In this document: in pieces, positions 31,439 to 39,882 of the stretch | Layout of the letters: each line of letters opens with the position of its first letter | Position numbering within the stretch: position 1 is the stretch's first letter | Assembly: GCA_031551525.1 (NCBI GenBank) | Contig: JAVBNN010000017.1 | Location: 1-46,782 of the forward strand | From: JAVBNN01 sp031551525 | Lineage (GTDB): Bacteria; Bacillota; Negativicutes; Acidaminococcales; JAISLQ01 | Direction: 5' to 3' | DNA: 46,782 nt | Program-made: the position numbers and the translations under genes | Notes under the pieces: generated by a model | Databases searched by the model: none | Told to the model about the DNA's origin: nothing | What the model saw: only the letters and a program-made list of their open reading frames with translations

Positions 31439-33380
31439 ACATATGGGTTTTTGCCAAGGTGTAGAGCGTGCTGTGAAAATGACGCTGGATAGTGGCGCAA
31501 CCTGTACACTAGGCCCTCTTATACATAATCCGCAGATGGTGGAAAAGTTAAAAGAACAGGGTATTGAACCGTTAGAGTCGCTTGACCAGGCTGAAGCAGG
31601 CAGGAAAGTCGTGTTTCGTTCTCATGGCGAGGCGCCTCAGCGTTATGAAGAAGCAAAAAATAGGGCACTGGAGATAGTAGACGCAACCTGCCCCTATGTA
31701 AAGCAGGCTCAACAGGCTGCCTGCGATCTAGCGCGCGAGGGCTACCGAGTGGTAATAATAGGCGAAGCGCGCCACCCGGAAGTATTGAGTATAAAAGCTT
31801 GGGCCGGCCCGGGTGCATTTGTAGCGGAAACGACGGAAGATGTTGCCGCGCTGCCAGACGGCGGGCGTTACGGCATAGTAGCCCAAACTACTTCTGCGGA
31901 AGAAACTTTTCAGAAATTACGTGGCTTGATTGCCAAAAAAGCAGCTATAATCAAAGAAGTACGTACCATCTGCAAAGCCACTACTGACCGGCAGGATGCC
32001 GCGGTCGAACTAGCCAAACAGGTAGACGTCATGGTGGTGGTAGGAGGGAAAAATAGCGCTAACAGCAACCATTTACGTGATATAGTATCTGGATGTTGCC
32101 CGAAAACTTTTTTTATAGAAACGGTAAAAGAACTATTGCCGGAAATGTTTAAAGGAGTTGCCCGCGCAGGAGTGACTGCAGGAGCATCTACACCAGGCTG
32201 GTTAATCGAGGAGGTTGTGGAAAAAATGCAAAACATGGAAACAGGTGAAAGTACAATGAACGAAGTAAAAACAGGGGAAATCATAACAGGTACGGTTGTA
32301 AGCGTTGGCAAAGACGAAGTATTCCTCGATATAAAGCATAAGAGTGAGGCTGTTATTCCGAGGCAGGAAATGGCGCTCGTCCCGCCGGAAGACCTTAGCG
32401 AACTGGTGAAGGTCGGCGATGAAATAAGTGCATTGGTGCTTAATCCGGACCAAGACGGCAGCGCAGTTCTCTCAAAAATGCGGGCGGATTCCTTGCAGGC
32501 GTGGGATAAATTGGCGAAAGCCAAAGAAGACGATCGCGACATAGATGTGATAGTTACTTCTGCTGTAAAAGGCGGGGTGACAGTAGATGCTATGGGAGTC
32601 AGGGGCTTTATCCCGGCATCTCATTTGGATGTACAAAGGATAGAAAATCTGGCAGAGTTTGTCGGAAAAAAAATAACTGCCAAGATTATAGAACTGGAGA
32701 CCGAAGGCGATAAAAAACGGGTAGTACTCTCCCGGCGGGAAGTTCTTAAAGCGCAGAAAGCTGTTGAAGAAAAGGCTCTGTACGCTAAGGTAGCAGTAGG
32801 TGAAAAATACGAAGGCACGGTGGTGCGCCTGGCAAATTTTGGCGCTTTTATTGATATAGGAGGCGTAGACGGCCTGTTGCACGTATCGGATATGGCCTGG
32901 CATAGGGTAAAACATCCATCCGATGTTTTAGAGACCGGCGACAAAGTTCAGGTACTAGTAAAATCCGTGGATGCGGAAAACAAGAAAATATCCTTGAATA
33001 TGCGCGATCTATTGCCAGATCCTTGGTTGGCCGCCATTGTCAATATCAAAGAAGGACAAATATTGGAAGGAAAAGTCAGCAAAATACTGCCTTTTGGCGC
33101 ATTCGTGCTTTTGCCGGATACTAACCTCGAGGGCCTCGTACACATTTCGGAAATAGCTGAAGAACGGGTAGAACGCCCTGATTTAGTGTTAAAGCAAGAC
33201 CAATTGGTCAAGGTAAAGGTATTGGGCGTAGAAAAAAAGACCAAGAAAATATCTTTGAGTATAGCACAGGCCCAGCATGACAGTGAAAAAAATGAACTTA
33301 AAGAATTTATGGGGCAGAACGCCGAGTTTACTACTTCCATAGGCAGCAAATTTGATTTGAGCAAATTGTTGGATAAGTAG
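31419..33380 (+). CDS. ispH-rpsA: IspH (HMBPP reductase) fused to four S1 RNA-binding domains
   Basis: 653 residues. Residues 1-270 are 4-hydroxy-3-methylbut-2-enyl diphosphate reductase, the last MEP step making IPP and DMAPP. Three cluster cysteines are visible: C12 in GFCQGVERA, C91 in DATCPY, and C185 in TICKATTDRQ. Four S1 domains follow (about 286-353, 374-440, 461-528, 546-614). The last two are the most typical (NFGAFIDIGGVDGLLHVSD and PFGAFVLLPDTNLEGLVHIS). Such IspH-S1 fusions are known in clostridial relatives. No stop separates the halves. RBS GGAG lies 6 bases before the ATG. The S1 part may act as ribosomal protein bS1; that role is inferred. Confidence 0.96.
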   Translation: MEIVLSKHMGFCQGVERAVKMTLDSGATCTLGPLIHNPQMVEKLKEQGIEPLESLDQAEAGRKVVFRSHGEAPQRYEEAKNRALEIVDATCPYVKQAQQAACDLAREGYRVVIIGEARHPEVLSIKAWAGPGAFVAETTEDVAALPDGGRYGIVAQTTSAEETFQKLRGLIAKKAAIIKEVRTICKATTDRQDAAVELAKQVDVMVVVGGKNSANSNHLRDIVSGCCPKTFFIETVKELLPEMFKGVARAGVTAGASTPGWLIEEVVEKMQNMETGESTMNEVKTGEIITGTVVSVGKDEVFLDIKHKSEAVIPRQEMALVPPEDLSELVKVGDEISALVLNPDQDGSAVLSKMRADSLQAWDKLAKAKEDDRDIDVIVTSAVKGGVTVDAMGVRGFIPASHLDVQRIENLAEFVGKKITAKIIELETEGDKKRVVLSRREVLKAQKAVEEKALYAKVAVGEKYEGTVVRLANFGAFIDIGGVDGLLHVSDMAWHRVKHPSDVLETGDKVQVLVKSVDAENKKISLNMRDLLPDPWLAAIVNIKEGQILEGKVSKILPFGAFVLLPDTNLEGLVHISEIAEERVERPDLVLKQDQLVKVKVLGVEKKTKKISLSIAQAQHDSEKNELKEFMGQNAEFTTSIGSKFDLSKLLDK

Positions 33381-33381
33381 T

Positions 33382-34488
33382 ATGGATACTGCCAGGCAAC
33401 AATCGCGAAAGCTAGAGCACATAGAGCATGCGCTAAAAACAGGCGACGGTCCTAACGAAGCGGGTTTTTCTGATATCCATCTGGTGCATGACTGCCTTGC
33501 CGGCCTGGCACTGGCGGATATAGATCTAAAGACGGAAGTGGCCGGTATAAAACTGCTCAATCCGGTAATAATCAATGCTCTAACCGGTGGGGATGAGGCT
33601 GTATCAGAAATAAACCGTCGTCTGGCTTTAGCTGCAAAACTCACGGGATCAGCCATGGCGATAGGCTCCCAGCATGTTGCAGTAAAAAACCCTTCGCTCA
33701 GAAAGAGTTTTACTGTTGTGCGGGAGAACAATCCGGACGGAGTTATCTTTGCCAATATAGGCGCTTATGCCGCTCCTAAAGACGCACAGACGGCAATAGA
33801 TATGCTCGGCGCTCAGGCTTTGCAGATACATTTAAATATAGGACAGGAACTTGCTATGCAGGAAGGCGACCGGGATTTCAGAAACTATCTTGAGAATATA
33901 AAAAGGATAGTTTCCGCCGTGGATGTTCCTGTCATAGTGAAAGAAACCGGCTGCGGCATAGCGGTAGAAGCGGCCAGCAAACTTATTGCGGCCGGTGTCC
34001 GGGCGATAGATGTATCAGGAAGTGGCGGTACAAATTTTATTGCTATAGAATATTTGCGCAAAGCTGTTGCAGCGGATAGCGGGATGCTTTCATGGGGCTT
34101 GTCTACAGCGGCCAGTACGTTGGAGATAGCGGGCATATGTAGAAACAGGGCGTCTATGGTTGTGTCGGGTGGAGTACGCTCCGCTCTTGATATAGTCAAA
34201 GCGCTGGCCTGCGGTGGTCAGGCGGTTGGTATGGCAGCGCCTTTCTTGCGTCTGACGAAAAAAAGGGTCGGGGAAAAGGCTGTAGTTACAGCTATAACAG
34301 AACTTTTAAAAGATGTGGCAATGTTCACCTTAATGACAGGCGCAGCCAATATCAGTCAGCTACAAGAAAAACCAATTGTTGTTACCGGAAAAACCAGAGA
34401 GTGGCTGTGCGCGCGCGGCATCACAGTGGATCATCTTGGTTATGCCAGGGGCGACCAGCTTAAACAGATTGTGAGAAAAGATGTTTGA
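33382..34488 (+). CDS. fni: Type 2 isopentenyl-diphosphate delta-isomerase
   Basis: Interconverts IPP and DMAPP, using reduced FMN. 368 residues with a TIM barrel: the N-terminal RKLEHIEHAL, NALTGGDE, SQHVA, the VIVKETGCGIAVEAA strand, DVSGSGGTNF phosphate site and SGGVRSALDIVKALACGG. It begins 1 base after the IspH stop, so both enzymes that set the IPP to DMAPP ratio are made together. Overlaps the next gene by 8 bases. Confidence 0.95.
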   Translation: MDTARQQSRKLEHIEHALKTGDGPNEAGFSDIHLVHDCLAGLALADIDLKTEVAGIKLLNPVIINALTGGDEAVSEINRRLALAAKLTGSAMAIGSQHVAVKNPSLRKSFTVVRENNPDGVIFANIGAYAAPKDAQTAIDMLGAQALQIHLNIGQELAMQEGDRDFRNYLENIKRIVSAVDVPVIVKETGCGIAVEAASKLIAAGVRAIDVSGSGGTNFIAIEYLRKAVAADSGMLSWGLSTAASTLEIAGICRNRASMVVSGGVRSALDIVKALACGGQAVGMAAPFLRLTKKRVGEKAVVTAITELLKDVAMFTLMTGAANISQLQEKPIVVTGKTREWLCARGITVDHLGYARGDQLKQIVRKDV

Positions 34489-35782
34489 TAACAGGCTGAT
34501 TGAAAAAGTTAAACCACATAGTCCGGCGGAGCGGGCGGGAATAACTGCCGGTGAAAAACTTCTTTTGGTAAATAAACAGGATTTTTCTGATATAATTGAC
34601 CTTAGTTTTCTGTTTGCCGACGAATATCTGGAGTTGGAGCTGCTTTCAGAGACTGGTGAAAAGCGTTTGGTAAAACTGGAAAAAGATATCGATGAAGAAC
34701 TTGGCCTGGAGTTTTCAGGAGCTGTTTTTGACGGTGTACGAGAATGTGCAAATGCCTGCATATTTTGTTTTGTCGATCAGATGGCGCCGGGAATGCGTAA
34801 AAGCCTGTATGTCAAAGATGACGACTACCGGCTGTCCTTTTTATATGGAAATTTCGTAACTTTTACCAATTTTACTCAGGAAGATGAAAAACGTATATTA
34901 AAACTGCACCTTTCACCGCTATATGTCTCTGTACAGGCAACTGACGAAGACGTAAGGCGCAAGCTTCTACGCAGTAAGCGTGCGGGCGAGTTGCTGTCCT
35001 CTCTGAAACGGCTGGCGGACGGAGGTATACAGTTTCATACGCAAGTTGTAGCATGTCCTGGTATTAATGATGGTCAGGTACTGGAGCAAACTTTTTGTGA
35101 CTTACGGAAACTGGATAAGGCTGTTTTATCTATGGCGGTGGTGCCTGTAGGACTTACCAAATACCGCGCAAAATCTCCCGAACTTCGTACCTTTATGCCA
35201 AATGAAGCAGCGGAGATAGTGCGCACAGTTGCTCTTTGGCAGGAGGAATGCCGCAAGACTATCAGGCGGTCGTTTATATACGCTTCAGACGAATTTTATA
35301 TACAGGCGGGCATCGATATCCCACCCACTAAAAACTACGATGGTTTTCCCCAATATGAAAATGGGGTAGGCATAGTAAGAAAATTTATTGATGAATGGCG
35401 GGAAGAAAAAATACCGCTGCTCGGACAAAAAGCTCATACTGGTGTTATATGCGGCATGTCGGCGCAAAGCATTTTGCAGCCTTTACTGGACGCTGGCAAC
35501 CGGGAGTTTGGTGGCGGGCATTATCTTGTACCGGTAAAAAACGATTTTTTTGGCGATTTAGTCACTGTGACAGGGTTATTGACCGGACAGGATATCATAA
35601 AAGCAGTAATGAAACTGCCAGAATATCCTCAACGTCTGGTTTTGCCGGGTATAACTTTACGCGACCATGAAGATATTTTTCTTGATGGGATGGCTTTGGG
35701 CGCATTTAGGGAAAATCTGTCTTGTGAGTTGGAAGTGGCACATGGGGCGGCAGAACTCAAGCGTTTACTGTGGGGAGGTTGA
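34481..35782 (+). CDS. DUF512 protein: PDZ-like domain plus radical SAM-type iron-sulfur motif
   Basis: 433 residues. The N-terminus (about 5-70) is PDZ-like: VKPHSPAERAGITAGEKLLLVN. A CxxxCxxC motif, CANACIFC (around residue 90), is the radical SAM-type cluster site, followed by YRLSFLYGNFVTFTNF. The C-terminal part (HTGVICGMSAQ, GGHYLVPVKNDFFGG-like) is the DUF512 region. The family is common next to der in anaerobic Bacillota; its reaction is unknown. The overlap with fni and the downstream cobO place it in the train. Confidence 0.85.
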   Translation: MFDNRLIEKVKPHSPAERAGITAGEKLLLVNKQDFSDIIDLSFLFADEYLELELLSETGEKRLVKLEKDIDEELGLEFSGAVFDGVRECANACIFCFVDQMAPGMRKSLYVKDDDYRLSFLYGNFVTFTNFTQEDEKRILKLHLSPLYVSVQATDEDVRRKLLRSKRAGELLSSLKRLADGGIQFHTQVVACPGINDGQVLEQTFCDLRKLDKAVLSMAVVPVGLTKYRAKSPELRTFMPNEAAEIVRTVALWQEECRKTIRRSFIYASDEFYIQAGIDIPPTKNYDGFPQYENGVGIVRKFIDEWREEKIPLLGQKAHTGVICGMSAQSILQPLLDAGNREFGGGHYLVPVKNDFFGDLVTVTGLLTGQDIIKAVMKLPEYPQRLVLPGITLRDHEDIFLDGMALGAFRENLSCELEVAHGAAELKRLLWGG

Positions 35783-35786
35783 AAAA

Positions 35787-36314
35787 GTGGATCAACCGGG
35801 ATTTATACAAGTATACACGGGAGACGGCAAAGGCAAAACTACTGCAAGTTTGGGGCTTGCCCTCAGGGCATGTGGTCAGGGGCTAAAAGTACTGATGATC
35901 CAATTTTTAAAAAAAGACGACGGATATGGTGAACTGAAAACCTTTCAATATTTGCCGGGTTTTGAGATACGTCCGGCCGGGCGCAATTGTATGGTCAATT
36001 TTGCCGACCCGGACCCTTTGGATTTGGAAATGACCAAGGATGCCTGGGAGCAATCGAAGATTGCCATAAAGTCTTTGCAATATGATATAGTCATCCTTGA
36101 TGAAATAAATGTCGTACTTGGTTTTGGTCTGCTGCCCGTTGAAGATGTAGTGAATTTTTTACAGGAAGAACGTCCGCGTAACGTGGAGATAGTACTTACA
36201 GGTATAGCGGCGCCCAAAGAAATAACCGACTTGGCCGACCTGGTGACAGAAATGAAGAATATCAAACATTATTTTAGCCAGGGGATAGGTATAAGAAATG
36301 GTATCGACCATTGA
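35787..36314 (+). CDS. cobO: Cob(I)yrinic acid a,c-diamide adenosyltransferase
   Basis: Transfers adenosyl from ATP to cob(I)alamin or its precursors. 175 residues of the CobA/CobO/BtuR type: IQVYTGDGKGKTTASLGLALRACG is the Walker-like ATP site and MIQFLKKD and VILDEINVVLGFGLL follow. Start GTG 35787 has GGGGAGG 8 bases upstream and follows the DUF512 stop by 4 bases. No other cobalamin genes are nearby; it may serve a B12-dependent enzyme elsewhere. Confidence 0.92.
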   Translation: MDQPGFIQVYTGDGKGKTTASLGLALRACGQGLKVLMIQFLKKDDGYGELKTFQYLPGFEIRPAGRNCMVNFADPDPLDLEMTKDAWEQSKIAIKSLQYDIVILDEINVVLGFGLLPVEDVVNFLQEERPRNVEIVLTGIAAPKEITDLADLVTEMKNIKHYFSQGIGIRNGIDH

Positions 36315-36329
36315 GAGTGAGGATATAAA

Positions 36330-37661
36330 ATGTCTAAACCGGTAGTAGCGATAGTAGGCCGCCCGAATGTCGGCAAATCTACTTTATTCAACCTTATTGC
36401 CAACAAACGGATCTCTATCGTGGAGGATAATCCCGGCGTTACCCGCGACCGTCTTTATGCTCCGTCCGAATGGCTGGGCAGGGAATTTATGATGATTGAC
36501 ACCGGTGGCATCGAAATAGACGCGACCGATGAAATACTGGCGCATATACGCGCCCAGGCGGAAATAGCCATAAAAGAAGCGGATGTAATAGTGTTTGTGG
36601 TTGACGCGCGCAGCGGCCTGACGCAGCAGGATGAAGTGGTGTGTTCCATTTTGCGGGGAACTAAAAAACCGGTAGTATTGGCAGTAAATAAAGCCGATTC
36701 ACCCAAACAGGAAATGGAAACATATGAATTTTATAATCTGGGGCTAGGTGATCCCATACCCATATCTTCTGCCAACAAGCTTAATATCGGAGATCTGTTG
36801 GATGCGATAATAGAAAAATTCCCGCCGGAAGGTGAAACAGAACCGGACGACGATAACGAAAGCATCCGCGTTGCGATCATTGGCCGCCCGAATGTAGGTA
36901 AATCATCTATATTTAATGCCCTGGTTGGTGAAGAACGCTCTATAGTGAGCGATATTGCCGGTACTACCAGAGATGCCATTGATACTACAGTCGAACGTAA
37001 CGGTATGAAGTTTCTGTTTATCGACACCGCCGGTATGCGACGGCGCGCTAAAGTAGACGAACCCGTAGAGCGGTACAGTGTTATCCGTTCCTTACGCTCG
37101 GTAGACCGTTCTGATGTGGTGTTGGTAGTGATAGACGCCGCCGAAGGCGTCACCGAACAGGATAAAAAGATTGCCGGATATGCCCACGAAGCCGGCAAGG
37201 GCATGGTTATCGTGGTCAACAAATGGGATTTACTGGAAAAAGACGCATCCACCCATTTGCGTTACACAGAAAACCTGCGCAGAGAATTGATTTTCATGCA
37301 ATATGCCCCTGTAGTTTACGTTTCAGCATTGAAAAAACAACGCATTCATCGCTTGCCGGAAGTAATAAACTATGTGGCCGAACAGCATGCCATGCGTATA
37401 TCTACCAGCGTTCTAAACCAGGTAATAGAAGACGCGGTCGGCATAAATCCACCGCCATCAGATAAAGGAGTGCGCCTGAAACTTTTATATACCACGCAGG
37501 TAAAGACCAAACCGCCGACCTTTGTTTTCTTTGTTAATGATCCTCAAATAATGCATTTTTCCTATCAGCGGTTTTTAGAAAACAAGCTACGGGACGCTTT
37601 TGGTTTCGAAGGTACGCCCATACACATGATAGTCCGCGGCAGATCGGAAGAACAGGAGTAA
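36330..37661 (+). CDS. der: Ribosome biogenesis GTPase Der
   Basis: 443 residues with two tandem G domains (about 3-160 and 176-350) and a C-terminal KH-like domain. G1 motifs are GRPNVGKSTLFN and GRPNVGKSSIFN; G3 are DTGGIE and DTAGMRRRAK; G4 are NKAD and NKWD. Der is essential for 50S subunit assembly. RBS GAGTGAGG precedes ATG. DUF512, cobO and der are packed on one side, plsY and gpsA on the other. Confidence 0.98.
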   Translation: MSKPVVAIVGRPNVGKSTLFNLIANKRISIVEDNPGVTRDRLYAPSEWLGREFMMIDTGGIEIDATDEILAHIRAQAEIAIKEADVIVFVVDARSGLTQQDEVVCSILRGTKKPVVLAVNKADSPKQEMETYEFYNLGLGDPIPISSANKLNIGDLLDAIIEKFPPEGETEPDDDNESIRVAIIGRPNVGKSSIFNALVGEERSIVSDIAGTTRDAIDTTVERNGMKFLFIDTAGMRRRAKVDEPVERYSVIRSLRSVDRSDVVLVVIDAAEGVTEQDKKIAGYAHEAGKGMVIVVNKWDLLEKDASTHLRYTENLRRELIFMQYAPVVYVSALKKQRIHRLPEVINYVAEQHAMRISTSVLNQVIEDAVGINPPPSDKGVRLKLLYTTQVKTKPPTFVFFVNDPQIMHFSYQRFLENKLRDAFGFEGTPIHMIVRGRSEEQE

Positions 37662-37663
37662 GC

Positions 37664-38278
37664 GTGGAATATCTTTTTATAGGCATAATCGGATATTTAT
37701 TAGGCTGTATACCTAGTGGGCTGTTTATCGGCCGCTGGTTTTGCGGTATAGATATACGTGAACATGGTAGCAAAAATATCGGCAGTACCAATGTTTTTCG
37801 TACGCTGGGGCCTAAACCCGCCGCCCTGGTTTTGTTGGCGGATATGGCCAAAGGGATGCTGGCGGTTTATATCGGCGGACTTTTCCAGTCCGGCGAGGGA
37901 GCTCTTTTATTGGGCGGCATAGCCGCGATCATGGGGCACAATTATCCGGTCTTTCTGGGTTTCAAAGGCGGGCGCGGAGTTGCGACCGGTCTTGGCGTAG
38001 TGTTGGTATTGATGCCTTTGGTGACCGCCATAGTATTTGCGATCTGGGCCGCTATTGTCTATATGACGCGCTATGTTTCCCTGGGTTCGATAGTGGCTGC
38101 CGCACTGGTTCCTGTTTTGGCCTGGTCTTTTTCCTACCCGTGGCAGTTTACGATTTTTGGCGGGGTGGCAGCTCTTTTTATAATAATACGCCACAGAGAG
38201 AATATTCAACGCCTCTTGAATGGAACTGAAAGCAAGATAAAATCTGGCAGTATGGATAAATTTAAAAAACAGGATTAA
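37664..38278 (+). CDS. plsY: Glycerol-3-phosphate acyltransferase PlsY
   Basis: A membrane enzyme that adds acyl from acyl-phosphate to glycerol-3-phosphate, the first step of phospholipid synthesis. 204 residues, several membrane segments. Conserved motifs are IPSGLFIGRWFCGIDIREHGSKNIGSTNVFRTLG and FKGGRGVATGLGV. Start GTG 37664, two bases after the der stop, with AGGAG upstream. plsC lies 6 kb earlier in the same train. Confidence 0.96.
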   Translation: MEYLFIGIIGYLLGCIPSGLFIGRWFCGIDIREHGSKNIGSTNVFRTLGPKPAALVLLADMAKGMLAVYIGGLFQSGEGALLLGGIAAIMGHNYPVFLGFKGGRGVATGLGVVLVLMPLVTAIVFAIWAAIVYMTRYVSLGSIVAAALVPVLAWSFSYPWQFTIFGGVAALFIIIRHRENIQRLLNGTESKIKSGSMDKFKKQD

Positions 38279-38282
38279 AACA

Positions 38283-39278
38283 ATGAACAAAAGCATTTCT
38301 GTTATTGGCGCCGGCGGTTGGGGTACAGCACTGGCCAAGCTTTTAGCCGAAAAAAATGAATACCCGGTGACCCTTTGGGCAAGGAAATCAGAGCACGCCG
38401 CCGTGATGGCTGAAAAACGGACAAATCCTTTTTACTTGCCCAAAGTCGTTTTACCGCATGATCTGGCGATAACAGCCAATATGGATATCGCGGCCAAAAG
38501 CGATGTTCTGGTAGTTGCGGTGCCTTCTCTGGTAATGCGCGATATTGCGCACAGCCTATCTGACCTTCTGCCGCCTGGTCGTACCATCGTGTCATGCGCC
38601 AAGGGCCTTGAAGACGGGAGTTATCTCCGTATGTCGGAAATAATAGAGCAAGAATGCACCGGGGCGGCGGTTGCCGTATTGTCTGGGCCCAACCACGCGG
38701 AAGAGGTGGGCGAACGCCAACCGACGGCTACAGTGATTGCCTGCCGTGATAATGAAATAGTCGAAAATTTGCAGAGAATATTTGCTACATCCTATTTTCG
38801 CCCTTATACAAGCAACGACTTGATAGGAGTGGAACTAGGCGGTGCCTTTAAAAACATTATTGCTTTGGCGCTAGGCATGTTGAACGGACTAGGGTTTCAG
38901 GACAATATAAAAGCGGCTACTATGACGCGTGGGCTAGCGGAGATAACCCGCCTAGGAATGTCTATGGGAGCCAAGTCGGAAACTTTTGCCGGTCTGGCTG
39001 GAACAGGCGACCTTATAGCTACCTGCATAAGTAAGCACAGTCGCAATCGGTGGGCAGGTGAACAACTGGCCAAAGGTTATTCGGTAGCTCAAATAACCGG
39101 GCAAACAAACATGGTAGTTGAGGGAGTAAGAGCCACTAATGTTGCCTTTAATCTGGCGCAAAAAACAGGTATCGATATGCCGATAACAACTGAGCTGTAT
39201 AGGGTTATTTATCAAGGGAAAGATGTTAAAACAGCGGTGTTGGACTTAATGACCAGAGACCGTAAAGCGGAAATGTAA
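38283..39278 (+). CDS. gpsA: Glycerol-3-phosphate dehydrogenase [NAD(P)+]
   Basis: Makes sn-glycerol 3-phosphate from dihydroxyacetone phosphate, supplying PlsY. 331 residues: N-terminal NAD-binding VIGAGGWGTALAKLLAE, GPNHAEEVGERQPTA, the catalytic lysine region GVELGGAFKNIIALALGM, and the SRNRWAGEQLAKG motif. It ends the train that started at 24120 and is followed by a clear terminator. Four bases separate it from plsY. Confidence 0.97.
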   Translation: MNKSISVIGAGGWGTALAKLLAEKNEYPVTLWARKSEHAAVMAEKRTNPFYLPKVVLPHDLAITANMDIAAKSDVLVVAVPSLVMRDIAHSLSDLLPPGRTIVSCAKGLEDGSYLRMSEIIEQECTGAAVAVLSGPNHAEEVGERQPTATVIACRDNEIVENLQRIFATSYFRPYTSNDLIGVELGGAFKNIIALALGMLNGLGFQDNIKAATMTRGLAEITRLGMSMGAKSETFAGLAGTGDLIATCISKHSRNRWAGEQLAKGYSVAQITGQTNMVVEGVRATNVAFNLAQKTGIDMPITTELYRVIYQGKDVKTAVLDLMTRDRKAEM

Positions 39279-39294
39279 AAAACATATGGCCACC

Positions 39295-39330
39295 AAACAA
39301 GGACAATATTTTTTTTGTCCTTGTTTTTCT
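39295..39330 (+). terminator. Rho-independent terminator ending the gene train
   Basis: A 12-bp stem, AAACAAGGACAA (39295-39306) with TTGTCCTTGTTT (39315-39326), loop of 8 bases rich in T, followed by TTCTTT. Confidence 0.85.
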
Positions 39331-39334
39331 TTAT

Positions 39335-39368
39335 TTGCTTGCATATTTTGCACAAGCAATGATATAAT
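39335..39368 (+). promoter_or_regulatory. Promoter of the ACT-hom-thrB operon with a 7-bp inverted repeat
   Basis: The -35 is TTGCAT (39339-39344), the spacer 18 bp, and the -10 a perfect TATAAT (39363-39368) with a TGA extension (extended -10). An inverted repeat TTGCTTG (39335-39341) / CAAGCAA (39353-39359) covers the -35 and spacer, a place where a repressor could act. Confidence 0.6.
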
Positions 39369-39422
39369 GTCTTTCGTCAGTAGAAGTATATCTTTTGCAA
39401 GAGAACTTCAGGAGGGGTATAG

Positions 39423-39866
39423 ATGCCTAAAAATTCCACCTTTTATTTAGTGCGCGAAGAAATACTGCCGGAAGCAATCAAAAAAACTATAAAAATAAAG
39501 GAAATCCTCCAGTCAGGAAAAGCTAAAACGGTTAATGAAGCAGTAGACATGTTAGGGCTTAGCCGCAGCGCATATTACAAATATAAAGATTATGTGTTTC
39601 CGTTTTTTGAAGCCAGCAAAGAAAAAATAGTTAGTTTAGCAATATTGCTTGAACACCGGCCGGGGGTTCTTTCACGAGTGCTCAATATTATCGCGGCAGA
39701 TTCAGGAAGCGTGATAACCATAAACCAGAGTATTCCATCACATGGTATTGCCAGTATTAATCTGGCTATTGAAACCAAGGAACTGAGTATAGAGCTGGAA
39801 GCTCTTTTAGATAAACTGAGGACGCTCGATGGCGTAAAACGCCTGGAAGTACTTGGACAGATATAG
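39423..39866 (+). CDS. ACT-domain protein of the UPF0735 (PheB) family
   Basis: 147 residues. The N-terminal part contains a helix-turn-helix-like segment, KTVNEAVDMLGLSRSAYYKYKDYVFPF. A C-terminal ACT domain (about 70-147, VSLAILLEHRPGVLSRVLNIIA) is typical of amino-acid-sensing proteins. The family is commonly linked to hom or pheA. Its place just upstream of hom suggests it senses an amino acid and controls this operon, possibly through the inverted repeat at 39335; that is inference. RBS AGGAGGGG lies 6 bases before ATG. Confidence 0.85.
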   Translation: MPKNSTFYLVREEILPEAIKKTIKIKEILQSGKAKTVNEAVDMLGLSRSAYYKYKDYVFPFFEASKEKIVSLAILLEHRPGVLSRVLNIIAADSGSVITINQSIPSHGIASINLAIETKELSIELEALLDKLRTLDGVKRLEVLGQI

Positions 39867-39882
39867 AACGGAGGGTTTATAA

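Noticed and set aside
33189..33755. 188-codon open frame on the - strand opposite ispH-rpsA and fni
   Set aside because: Antisense to two strongly supported enzymes; composition is that of a shadow frame.
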